From contig JANOAR010000041.1 in NCBI GenBank assembly GCA_031411235.1, forward strand, positions 1 through 28,923: 28,923 nucleotides of DNA. The letters are read 5' to 3'. Under the pieces are notes generated by a model that searched no databases, was not told where the DNA came from, and saw nothing but the letters and a program-made list of their open reading frames with translations. Below, in pieces: positions 16,108 through 23,595 of this stretch. A program made the translations under genes and the position numbers. The stretch is from JANOAR01 sp031411235 (lineage in GTDB: Bacteria; Verrucomicrobiota; Verrucomicrobiia; Verrucomicrobiales; Verrucomicrobiaceae). Position 1 is the first letter of the stretch. Every line of letters starts with the position of its first letter.

Positions 16108-16737
16108 ATGCTTGTCATCGCCATCGACGGCCCCGCAGCCTCTGGAAAAAGTAGCGTCGCTCGCAAAGTGGCTGCGCAGCTCGGAGCCCACTTCGTCAAC
16201 ACCGGCAATATGTTCCGTGCCATCACCTGGGCGGTTATCCGCGCGGGGCTTGATCTCAACGATAGCACTGCCATCGCCGCGCTCGCCCTGGCCCTCGATA
16301 TGGACTTCATCGCTGAGGACGGCAAAATTGTCACCCGAGTCGAAGGCCGAGCGCTTACCGATGCCAAGCTGAACTCTGAAGCCGTCAACGCCGCCGTCTC
16401 CTACATCGCCCGTGTTTCTGAAGTGCGCACCCGCCTCATCGCCGAGCAGCGCGCCCTCGTTACCCACGGCAGCCTCGTGATGGAGGGGCGCGACATCGGT
16501 AGTGTGATCTTCCCTGACACGCCGCACAAATTTTACATCGACGCCAGCGAGGAAGTCCGGGCCGCACGTCGCCAAGGGCAAGGCCTCGCCGACACCGTCG
16601 CCCTGCGCGATAAGATGGATAGCACGCGCAAAACTGCCCCTCTCATGGTCGCCGACGGGGCCTGTTACATTGATAGCTCCGATATGACACTGGATGAAGT
16701 CGTCGCAAAGGTGGTGGCGAAAATACGAACGCCTTAA
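16108..16737 (+). CDS. cmk: Cytidylate kinase
   Basis: This 209-residue kinase uses ATP to convert CMP and dCMP to their diphosphates in pyrimidine nucleotide synthesis. It has the P-loop GPAASGKSS at 8-16, VNTGNMFRAITW (the NMP-binding start, usually DTGAMYRA), GRDIGSVIFPD at 127-137, DASEEVRAARR and a late STRKTAPL segment. The stretch between RAARR and the RD pair is only about 11 residues, shorter than in E. coli-type enzymes, so the LID region is reduced and the whole protein is about 15 residues shorter than usual. It lies between aroA and plsC, a common arrangement. There is no Shine-Dalgarno site before the ATG; the heptameric inverted repeat lies there instead. Confidence 0.95.
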   Translation: MLVIAIDGPAASGKSSVARKVAAQLGAHFVNTGNMFRAITWAVIRAGLDLNDSTAIAALALALDMDFIAEDGKIVTRVEGRALTDAKLNSEAVNAAVSYIARVSEVRTRLIAEQRALVTHGSLVMEGRDIGSVIFPDTPHKFYIDASEEVRAARRQGQGLADTVALRDKMDSTRKTAPLMVADGACYIDSSDMTLDEVVAKVVAKIRTP

Positions 16738-16764
16738 TTCCCGAATTCGGTTTTCCTCGTCGCC

Positions 16765-17376
16765 ATGACACTGACCTATTTTCTCGGCCATCGCTTCTTC
16801 CGCGAGATCTCGCAGGGCTTCTTCGACCTCACCGTCATTGGCAAAGAGAACGCCCAGTTGGCAGGCCCCGCCCTCATCGCCTCCAACCACGTCAGCTACC
16901 TCGACCCGCCCTTCATTGGCTCCGCCTTCGACGAAGACATCTGTTTCTTCGCCCGCAAAACACTCTTCCGTTTCGCCATCAGCAACTGGGTGCTCACGCG
17001 CTGGCAAGCCATTCCTGTGGATCAAGAGCGCCCCGATCCTGGCAGCATGAAGAGCGTCTTCCGCAGGCTCAAGGAGGGCAAAAAAGTCATCATCTTTCCC
17101 GAGGGCACACGTTCCATCTCCGGCGATCTGCAACCCGGCGAACCGGGCGTCGGCCTACTCATCGCCAAGGCGGGTGTCCCCGTCCTGCCCATCCGCATTC
17201 TTGGGGCGCACCAAGCCATGCCCAAGGACAAAAAATACCCCCAGCCAGCCCGCATCACGATCGCCATCGGCAAGCCCTGGATCTACACCCCCAGCGACTA
17301 CACCGAACGAGGCAAAGACCTCTACCAGCGAATCAGCGATGAAGTCATGCGACGCATTGGCGAGTTGCATGACTGA
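16765..17376 (+). CDS. plsC: 1-acyl-sn-glycerol-3-phosphate acyltransferase
   Basis: This 203-residue protein has the acyltransferase signature NHVSYLD (HX4D, His42 and Asp47), the acyl-acceptor motif FPEGTRS at 111-117, and IPVDQERPD near 83-91. It adds a fatty acyl group to lysophosphatidic acid to make phosphatidic acid at the inner membrane. The hydrophobic N-terminal segment is short, suggesting peripheral or monotopic attachment. It starts 27 bases after cmk and ends the tyrA-aroA-cmk-plsC run; the next gene, rpsF, points the other way. Confidence 0.92.
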   Translation: MTLTYFLGHRFFREISQGFFDLTVIGKENAQLAGPALIASNHVSYLDPPFIGSAFDEDICFFARKTLFRFAISNWVLTRWQAIPVDQERPDPGSMKSVFRRLKEGKKVIIFPEGTRSISGDLQPGEPGVGLLIAKAGVPVLPIRILGAHQAMPKDKKYPQPARITIAIGKPWIYTPSDYTERGKDLYQRISDEVMRRIGELHD

Positions 17377-17430
17377 TGAAACGAAATGCCCCGGCTGGGG
17401 ATTCCAGTCGGTGCATTAGTTCGAGGGCCA

Positions 17431-17449
17431 TCAGGATGGTTTATCCTGA
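17431..17449. terminator. Possible bidirectional hairpin between plsC and rpsF
   Basis: A perfect 7-bp stem TCAGGAT / ATCCTGA (17431-17437 with 17443-17449) with a 5-base loop lies in the 90-base gap between convergent plsC and rpsF. There is no T-run on either side, so classic intrinsic termination is doubtful, but the position fits a shared transcript end. Confidence 0.4.
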
Positions 17450-17466
17450 GTCCGCTGGGTTACGAG

Positions 17467-17751
17467 TTACGCACGCACTTGGTAGTACTGCTGATAAACA
17501 TTTTCATTGAGCTTCAAACGATTGCGCAGGGCATCGAGTGCAGGCACTTCAGACTGGAAGAAGATGTTGATAAACCAGCCGCCTTCGACGTGGCGAGGGC
17601 TGAAGGGGAACTTTTTCTTGCCGAGCTGCTCGACTTTTTCGACTTTGCCGCCGGCTTTTTCGATTTCAGTTCTGATGCCAGAGACAAGTGAATCGACTGA
17701 TTCTTCTTTACCCTTGGTATCGAGGACGATCATGGCTTCGTAGTTTTTCAT
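17467..17751 (-). CDS. rpsF: 30S ribosomal protein S6
   Basis: This 94-residue protein begins MKNYEAMIVLD and contains EKVEQLGKKKFPF and GGWFINIFFQSE, all standard S6 features. It binds 16S rRNA with S18 in the small-subunit platform. It is the last gene of the prs-rplY-pth-rpsF run, 32 bases after pth. The usual downstream partners ssb, rpsR and rplI are absent; the next gene is convergent plsC. Confidence 0.95.
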   Translation of the reverse strand: MKNYEAMIVLDTKGKEESVDSLVSGIRTEIEKAGGKVEKVEQLGKKKFPFSPRHVEGGWFINIFFQSEVPALDALRNRLKLNENVYQQYYQVRA

Positions 17752-17783
17752 GCGTGGATGCTGTTGGTTGCGTGGGGGTTGTT

Positions 17784-18389
17784 TTACTTGCGATTGAAGA
17801 GATTCATAGCGGCTTCTACACCGGACTTGAGAGCGTGTAGGACGGCATCGGCAGCGGTCTGGATGGTTTGTTCAGCAGCGATGCGTTCGTCGGTGGTGAA
17901 ACGTCCGAGCACATGGCCCGAGAGATCTTCACCATCGGGCCGACCAGAGGCTCCGGCGATGCCAAGCTTGAGCCGGGGAAAGGCATCGGTGCCGAGGCTG
18001 GCGATGATAGATTTCATGCCGTTCTGACCACCTGCCGAGCCCGCCAGCCTCATGCGCAGGCTACCGATGGGGAGATCGACATCGTCATAGATGACGAGGG
18101 TTTGGGCGGCAGGGATTTTGTGAAAATGAACGAACGAGGCGACGGCCCTGCCACTGTCGTTCATAAAGGTGAGAGGCTTCTGCAACCAAGTATTTCCTTC
18201 GCGGGCAAGGGTGCAGTGAAAGCGCTTCTCGGGCTGGAAGGTAACCTTGAGACGACGCGCAACTTCTTCCAAGACCATAAAGCCAATGTTGTGTCGCGTG
18301 TCGCGGTAGGTTTCGCCTGGGTTGCCGAGGCCGACGATGAGTCGGGGCACACTCAGAGATGGGGAGGGAATTGCGTCCACATGATCCAC
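17784..18389 (-). CDS. pth: Peptidyl-tRNA hydrolase
   Basis: This 201-residue enzyme frees tRNA from peptidyl-tRNA that dropped off the ribosome. It shows GLGNPGETY (20-28), the catalytic histidine His33 in TRHNIGF, LTFMNDSG (74-81) with the conserved Asn, and YDDVDLPIG with Asp103. The later motif, usually GGHNG, reads GGQNG at about 120-124, so the histidine often counted among substrate-binding residues is Gln here. About 15 non-conserved residues precede the core. It sits 24 bases after rplY; rplY-pth adjacency is widespread in bacteria. Confidence 0.95.
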   Translation of the reverse strand: MDHVDAIPSPSLSVPRLIVGLGNPGETYRDTRHNIGFMVLEEVARRLKVTFQPEKRFHCTLAREGNTWLQKPLTFMNDSGRAVASFVHFHKIPAAQTLVIYDDVDLPIGSLRMRLAGSAGGQNGMKSIIASLGTDAFPRLKLGIAGASGRPDGEDLSGHVLGRFTTDERIAAEQTIQTAADAVLHALKSGVEAAMNLFNRK

Positions 18390-18413
18390 GCTCTGAGTGC
18401 CTCGGGCAGCTTA

Positions 18414-19103
18414 TTACTTCTTGGCTGCCTTGGCGGCAGGAGCGGCGGCTTTTGCAGCGGGGGCTGCGGCAGCAGTCTTACTGGCTGCTTTCTTCGCGGC
18501 TGCGGCGGCCTTGGGATCGGTGGGAGCGGCGGCGACTTCTTCGACGACCTTGGATTCATCCACCATGACGACGACGACATCGCCGTCGAGCTTCACACGA
18601 ACGCCTTCAGGGAGAACCAATTCCTTGACGTGGATGGCTTGGCCAACCAGCAAGGCGCTAACGTCGATGATGAGGCGCTCGGGGAGATGCTTGGGAAGGC
18701 AATGCACGCTGAGCTTGTGGATGAGCAGCTCAAGCTGACCACCGAGCTTGATGCCAGCGGCCTCGCCCTTGGTTTCGACGGGCACTTCGGCATGGATTTC
18801 TTCATCCATAGCGATGGCGTGGAAATCGACGTGGAGGATGCCGCCCTTTAGGTGGTCATGCTGCACTTCTTGGACAAGCGCGAGTTGTTCGCCAGAGCCG
18901 AGCTTGAGATTCACCAGAATATTGTCCGACGCGCTGTGGTTGATGATCTGCGTGAAGGTCTTGCTGTCGATCTGGAGGTTCTGGTTCTCACGCTTACGGC
19001 CATAAAGAACGGCGGGGATGGTGCCAGTGCGGCGGAGGCGTCCAGCCGATGAAGTGCCATTGACGTTACGGGTGTCTGCGGTGAGATCGATGATATTAGC
19101 CAT
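18414..19103 (-). CDS. rplY: 50S ribosomal protein L25/Ctc with Ala-Lys tail
   Basis: This 229-residue protein has the L25 5S-rRNA-binding domain at about 1-95 (RRTGTIPAVLYGR is characteristic) and the longer TL5/Ctc-type C-terminal beta domain at about 95-185. The start ATG at 19103 (MANIIDLTADTR) is chosen because the upstream in-frame extension to 19157 is not family-like. The last 35 or so residues are a low-complexity tail of Ala, Lys and Pro that is not part of the fold and may contact RNA. It follows prs by 54 bases. Confidence 0.94.
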   Translation of the reverse strand: MANIIDLTADTRNVNGTSSAGRLRRTGTIPAVLYGRKRENQNLQIDSKTFTQIINHSASDNILVNLKLGSGEQLALVQEVQHDHLKGGILHVDFHAIAMDEEIHAEVPVETKGEAAGIKLGGQLELLIHKLSVHCLPKHLPERLIIDVSALLVGQAIHVKELVLPEGVRVKLDGDVVVVMVDESKVVEEVAAAPTDPKAAAAAKKAASKTAAAAPAAKAAAPAAKAAKK

Positions 19104-19157
19104 GTCGCGAGGTGTCCTGCTGTAGTATTTGGGGGAAAGGGGCGCGAGAATACACAC

Positions 19158-20096
19158 CTACCTGTGCATGTCAAACAACGATGTTACAGACTCATCTCCG
19201 TGAATGCGCTTGATGGCCTCCGCGAGTAGCGGGGCAATATCGAGCGTGGTGATCTTGTGGCCGACGGCCTGCGGCACGCTATTGGTGGCGAACAGCTCAA
19301 TAATCGGTGAGTTGGCGAGGCGCTCCAGGCCTTTGTCGCCCAGCACGCCGTGGGAGACACCAGCGTAAATATTCTTGGCTCCGTGCTTGAGCAGCAGCCC
19401 GGCAGCGGCGGTGAGGGTGCCTGCGGTCTCGGTGAGGTCATCGACAAGGAGGACGTTTTTGCCCGCTACGTCGCCGATGACGCTGAGCGCCTGGACTTCA
19501 TCGGCACTGACGCGGTTCTTGGCAACGATGGCCATGGGGGCTCCGAGGGTCTTGGCGAAGGCGTGGGTCATCTTGATGCCGCCGACATCGGGCGAGACGA
19601 CGACGAGGTCTTCAATGCCGCGCTCAAGGATTGCCTTAATCAGTACGGGGGCCGCGTAGAGATGATCGACGGGAATGTCGAAAAAGCCCTGAATCTGTCC
19701 CGCATGAAGATCCATGGTGAGCACGCGCTGCACGCCAGCGGCGACGAGGAGATTGGCGACGAGTTTGGCGGTGATGGGCACGCGCGGGCGATCTTTGCGA
19801 TCCTGGCGGGCGTAGCCAAAGAACGGCAGCACAGCGGTAATACGATCTGCGCTGGAGCGCCGCGCCGCATCGACCATGATGAGCAACTCCATCAAATTTT
19901 GATTGGTCGGCGGGCAAGTGGGCTGGACGATGAAAACATCGCGCCCTCGGATATTCTCATTGATCTGCACGAATGTCTCGCCGTCGGGAAAGGTGTCGAG
20001 CTTCACGGAGCACTGTGGCACACCGAGATTTTCACAGATGGAAGCGGCGAGCGTGGGGTGGGCAGTGCCGCTGAGTATCTTCAGAGTGTCATTCAT
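19158..20096 (-). CDS. prs: Ribose-phosphate pyrophosphokinase (PRPP synthetase)
   Basis: This 312-residue enzyme makes PRPP from ribose 5-phosphate and ATP, feeding nucleotide, histidine and tryptophan synthesis. It shows FPDGETFVQINENIRG (36-51), the ATP-binding FGYARQDRK (93-101), His131 in TMDLHAGQIQGFF and the PRPP-binding loop VDDLTETAGTL at 218-228. The normally conserved loop is usually VDDxxDTAGT; Glu replaces the second Asp here. prs followed by the L25 gene and pth is a common arrangement. Confidence 0.95.
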   Translation of the reverse strand: MNDTLKILSGTAHPTLAASICENLGVPQCSVKLDTFPDGETFVQINENIRGRDVFIVQPTCPPTNQNLMELLIMVDAARRSSADRITAVLPFFGYARQDRKDRPRVPITAKLVANLLVAAGVQRVLTMDLHAGQIQGFFDIPVDHLYAAPVLIKAILERGIEDLVVVSPDVGGIKMTHAFAKTLGAPMAIVAKNRVSADEVQALSVIGDVAGKNVLLVDDLTETAGTLTAAAGLLLKHGAKNIYAGVSHGVLGDKGLERLANSPIIELFATNSVPQAVGHKITTLDIAPLLAEAIKRIHGDESVTSLFDMHR

Positions 20097-20176
20097 GGGG
20101 GGGCGGCGATCAAAGGCGGGACGGCGGGGAATGCAACTGCGGGATGGAGCATTCCGACAGAGCGCCTTTCAGACGG

Positions 20177-21697
20177 CTATTGCAACTGCTGCCCCTTCGT
20201 CTCGGGCGCGAACCAGATCAGCACCATGCCGATGAGATAGACGCAGGAGAGGATAGAGTAGGCGTTGGCTTCGCTGCCAAAAAGCTTCACCAAGTTGAGA
20301 AGTTGCAGCGATCCAATAGCAGCGATGAGGCGGCCAAAGTTGAAGCAGAAGCCCTGCCCCGTTGCCCGCACGCTGGTAGGGAAAAGCTCAGGGAAGTAGA
20401 GGGGAAAGAAGCCATAAAACGAGGCGGTGAGGCCACCGAGCAAGAAGGCGCTGATGAAGAACCATTGCGTGACGTTGCCATCGACGAATGAGTGATTGGT
20501 CTGGAAGAAGGCGATGGCACCGCCGAGGCTAAGCACGCAGAGCAGCGTATAGGTAAAGCGACGCCCCAGTTTATCCGCGATCAACGGCGTGATGAGCGAA
20601 ATCAAGATCGCGCCCAGGGCGGTGCAGATGACGGTGTATTCGATGATGGGAACGGTGCTGGCTTTGGGCAGTAAGCCGCTGGCCCATCTCGCGGCCTGCT
20701 GCGCAGAACCCCACGTCCCCAGCAAAGCGACGGCAGCCAGTCCCGCGCCGAGAAGAAGATGCCGGAGCACGGACTTGTGCTCGCCAGTGTTGGTTGTTTG
20801 CGCAGCGGCGGAGCGGCTCATGTACTGCCGCACGGGATGCAAGTAGCCCCACATGGCGATGGCTAATCCAACAATCGTGATCACTGCGGCGAGCGGTGCG
20901 CCCATCGTCGTCATCGGCGACCACACGTAAATAATGACCAAGGCTGCCAGCGCCGCGATTAGCACACCGAGCAGATCCCAGGTGGCCCAATGCGAGGTCT
21001 TGCCCGAGGCCTTCTCTTCCTCCCACTTATGGGACTCGGGGACAGCGAACAGAATGAAAAAATTGATCAACGCAGGCAGCGCACCACTCACAGCGATAAA
21101 GCGCCAAGCGCGGTTGTGCAGCAGGTAGTCAGCCGTGGTCTGGCTCAAGCCGAGGCTGCTGAGCATATGGGTCACGGAGTCAATCGAGGCGTTCAGCTTG
21201 AGGCTGAGGATGCCAGTGAGCAAGAAGCCGATATTCGAAGCTGCACCGATCATGCCAGCGATCCAGGCGCGGTTGCGGCCCGCCCACAATTCATTGACCA
21301 AAGCAACGCCGAGCGACCACTCGCCGCCCATGCCTAGCGAGGCAATAAAACGCAGTGCCGCGAAGTGCCAAGCCTCGGTAACAAAGGCACATAGTCCCGT
21401 GAAAATGGCGAAGGTAAAAATCGCCAGTGCCATGGCTTTCACGCGCCCGAGTTTATCGCCCAGCCAGCCAAATAATACGCCGCCCGTAGCTGCACCGACG
21501 AGGAACACCGCGATGATCACCGTGAACCATTGCCCCTGCACCAACGGCGATGCGTTCGGCAGCAAGTCCTGCAACGCAGGCTTCCCAATCAGCGGGAACA
21601 AGCCCATTTCAAAACCATCAAAGAGCCAGCCAAGGAAGGCTGCGGTGAGCGCAGCAATGTGGCCACGGGAGGACTTGGGAGCGGAGGGGGACGACAT
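20177..21697 (-). CDS. Major facilitator superfamily transporter
   Basis: This 506-residue membrane protein has about twelve hydrophobic segments. TM1 carries the charged sequence FDGFEMGLFPL near residues 26-36, and the loop after TM2 has motif A as GWLGDKLGRVKAM at 77-89, with a second copy-like LIADKLGRRFTY in the C-terminal half. The overall pattern fits the metabolite:H+ symporter or sugar-porter branches, which import carboxylates or sugars, but the substrate cannot be assigned. It lies 80 bases upstream of prs on the same strand; co-transcription is possible but not functionally obvious. Confidence 0.88.
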   Translation of the reverse strand: MSSPSAPKSSRGHIAALTAAFLGWLFDGFEMGLFPLIGKPALQDLLPNASPLVQGQWFTVIIAVFLVGAATGGVLFGWLGDKLGRVKAMALAIFTFAIFTGLCAFVTEAWHFAALRFIASLGMGGEWSLGVALVNELWAGRNRAWIAGMIGAASNIGFLLTGILSLKLNASIDSVTHMLSSLGLSQTTADYLLHNRAWRFIAVSGALPALINFFILFAVPESHKWEEEKASGKTSHWATWDLLGVLIAALAALVIIYVWSPMTTMGAPLAAVITIVGLAIAMWGYLHPVRQYMSRSAAAQTTNTGEHKSVLRHLLLGAGLAAVALLGTWGSAQQAARWASGLLPKASTVPIIEYTVICTALGAILISLITPLIADKLGRRFTYTLLCVLSLGGAIAFFQTNHSFVDGNVTQWFFISAFLLGGLTASFYGFFPLYFPELFPTSVRATGQGFCFNFGRLIAAIGSLQLLNLVKLFGSEANAYSILSCVYLIGMVLIWFAPETKGQQLQ

Positions 21698-21787
21698 GGA
21701 TTTGGCTGAACGCTAAGCCACAGGCTTTTCGTGCAGGCAAGGGGCTTTTTGGAGAGCAACGATGAGTTATCGGTGACCAGAGGCCGG

Positions 21788-22174
21788 TCATTGGATTTCG
21801 TTGATCAAAGGAATAATGAACGGTAATCTCACAGCAAAATAGACCGCTGTAGCCCAGAGAAGGAGCACGGCTCCCGTGAGAAAGCAGACCTTTGTCTCTA
21901 CATTTGCAAGGCGTGCGCTGCCTTTTGGCTCGGCTCGCACCTGCCACAGGCAGAAGGCGTTGCTTGCTGCCAGGACAATGAAGACAATCGCACCGAGATG
22001 CCGATGTGAAATCACGAGAATCGTGATGATCGGGAGTCGATTCGACATCGGTGAGTGGGCAATAACTGAAGCCAGATCCTTCATCGCCTCCAAGTGCATC
22101 AGCGCCATCCAGCAGGGGCAAAGCACCGCAAAGATGGCGATGATGGCATGGGGGACTTGGAGTGGCCAGATCAT
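21788..22174 (-). CDS. Small hypothetical membrane protein, 128 aa
   Basis: I do not recognise the family. Three hydrophobic segments are visible at about residues 7-27, 47-77 (possibly two helices) and 96-118, with short charged loops between them. Two cysteines (CPCW) lie at the end of the first segment. It lies between the Uma2-family gene, 31 bases upstream on the same strand, and the MFS gene 90 bases downstream. The coding call rests on coherent topology and spacing; overlapping plus-strand frames look like shadows. Confidence 0.55.
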   Translation of the reverse strand: MIWPLQVPHAIIAIFAVLCPCWMALMHLEAMKDLASVIAHSPMSNRLPIITILVISHRHLGAIVFIVLAASNAFCLWQVRAEPKGSARLANVETKVCFLTGAVLLLWATAVYFAVRLPFIIPLINEIQ

Positions 22175-22205
22175 GTGTGTTAGCGGAGCAACTGATCTAT
22201 GCCCC

Positions 22206-22772
22206 TCACTCCAGCACGCCCTCGTAAATCTGCGTCAACGGCATGGCGAAATCCAGTGACGCTAGTTTCAACACAGCCTCGGGGCCGAAGGCTTCCTCGC
22301 GTTCCCAGTTGTTGGCTCGGCGAAAGAGGGTGAGCTGCATGGTCTCTTGCTCCACGAGCACATATTCCTCCAGCGAGTCGATGCGTAGGTAGGTGAGCAG
22401 TTTTTCCTGCTCATCGGTACGGCGTGTCGATTGGGAGAGGACTTCGATGATCACGCGAGGCTTGCTCTTCCAATACGCATCGCTGTCGGTCGGCTCGCAA
22501 GCAACCATCACATCGGGGTAATAAAAGATGTCGTGATTGGCCCAGATGCGCACCTTCATGTCATTGATGAAGGCCTTGCAACGCTTGCCACGAAGATGGC
22601 CGTGCAGGGCGGCAGCGATATTGAGTGAGACGAGATTATGCCTCTCGCTGGCACCCGCCATGGCATAGACCTCGCCAGCGACATACTCATGTCGGATTTG
22701 GCTGAGCTGCTCCCCGAGAATGTAGTCGGCAACGCTGATTTTTGGGGCGTGAGCAAGTGCGATAGCGGGCAT
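22206..22772 (-). CDS. Uma2 family (DUF820) putative restriction-like nuclease
   Basis: The frame is open from 22880, but the ATG at 22772 (MPAIALAHAPKISVADYI) gives the family's usual length, 188 residues. Landmarks are YVAGEVYAMAGASERHN (30-46), YYPDVMVACE with Asp87, VIIEVLSQSTRR with Glu110, and EKLLTYL with Lys124, which together form a PD-(D/E)XK nuclease core. The family is abundant in cyanobacteria and also common in Verrucomicrobiota; its biological role is not established. No toxin-antitoxin or restriction partner is visible nearby. Confidence 0.88.
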   Translation of the reverse strand: MPAIALAHAPKISVADYILGEQLSQIRHEYVAGEVYAMAGASERHNLVSLNIAAALHGHLRGKRCKAFINDMKVRIWANHDIFYYPDVMVACEPTDSDAYWKSKPRVIIEVLSQSTRRTDEQEKLLTYLRIDSLEEYVLVEQETMQLTLFRRANNWEREEAFGPEAVLKLASLDFAMPLTQIYEGVLE

Positions 22773-22869
22773 GGCGTGAGGTTGGCTAGTGTGTGTGGCA
22801 GAGCTTATCGGATGAGCTTGTTTTTGGCAACCACCTTGGTTCAGCACGCTGCCGCTCAGCGGTTTCATC

Positions 22870-23508
22870 TCACGCCACATCTTGCAAGCCCAGCTTCTCG
22901 ATCAACTCCTTGGGCACGCCCGGGTACGCGCCTCCAAGGCTGATGTTGCCTGTGTAGCCGAGGCTTGGCCAAGTCTTGCTGTGGGTGTAGTAGCCACTGA
23001 GGCAGAGCTGGCGGAAGGCTTTGAAAAACACCGCGCCTACTTGGTGCTCGGGCTTAGCTTTTTCAGCATCGCAGATGTCGTCGATGATCTCGACTTGCTG
23101 CGCCTCGGCCAGCTCGACGTAGTTTTTGCCGTAGCGCTTAAAGCTCTCCGTGTTCAGCCAGCCGAGTCCACCACGGACGACTTCGCCATCCTCGCGATGT
23201 TTGTCATACGGAGCGCTGATCCACTCGTCGATGAAGTCATGCACGCCCACCTCGGAGGCTGCGGGCGAGGTTTCGTCTTTGGGCAAGAGCAAGTCGGCAA
23301 GAGCCTTCGTTGTGCCTAGCTCGGCGGGAGTCATTTGTTTCTCCCAGGCGAGGTCGTAGGGCGCGACCTTTGAGTAATCAGGATCGTGCAACGAGTCGCG
23401 CCGTAAGTAGGCGGGCGGCGCGGGCTCGGTCTCGTGCGGAGCAGCGAAAGCGGGAGCAGCAGCGGTGCCTGCGAACCATTTTAAAGCGTGACGACGAGAG
23501 AGAGGCAT
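22870..23508 (-). CDS. Gluconate 2-dehydrogenase subunit 3-like Tat protein
   Basis: The ATG at 23508 gives a 212-residue protein with a twin-arginine signal (SRRHALKWFAGTAAAPAFAA), so it should be exported folded. The body has TPAELGTTKALADLLLP and GVHDFIDEWIS near residues 60-95 and TWPSLGYTGNISLGGAYPG near the C terminus, consistent with the small subunit of membrane FAD-dependent gluconate/sugar dehydrogenases. The large flavin subunit (GMC oxidoreductase) and the cytochrome c subunit usually lie next to it but are absent here. The region just upstream of the start is built of heptameric repeats. Confidence 0.8.
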   Translation of the reverse strand: MPLSRRHALKWFAGTAAAPAFAAPHETEPAPPAYLRRDSLHDPDYSKVAPYDLAWEKQMTPAELGTTKALADLLLPKDETSPAASEVGVHDFIDEWISAPYDKHREDGEVVRGGLGWLNTESFKRYGKNYVELAEAQQVEIIDDICDAEKAKPEHQVGAVFFKAFRQLCLSGYYTHSKTWPSLGYTGNISLGGAYPGVPKELIEKLGLQDVA

Positions 23509-23513
23509 GGAGG

Positions 23514-23555
23514 CAACATCGAACATCGAACATTGAACGTCCAACATTGAATGGA
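23514..23555. repeat. Heptameric tandem repeats upstream of the Tat protein gene
   Basis: Six 7-bp units in a row: CAACATC, GAACATC, GAACATT, GAACGTC, CAACATT, GAATGGA. The array lies 5 bases upstream of the start codon of the gluconate-dehydrogenase-like gene, in the place of its ribosome-binding region. It shares the 7-bp period of the arrays at 11743 and 16014 but has a different unit sequence. Confidence 0.85.
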
Positions 23556-23595
23556 CAGAAGTCGGAAGAAAATCGGCGGTGATCTGCGCATGAGC

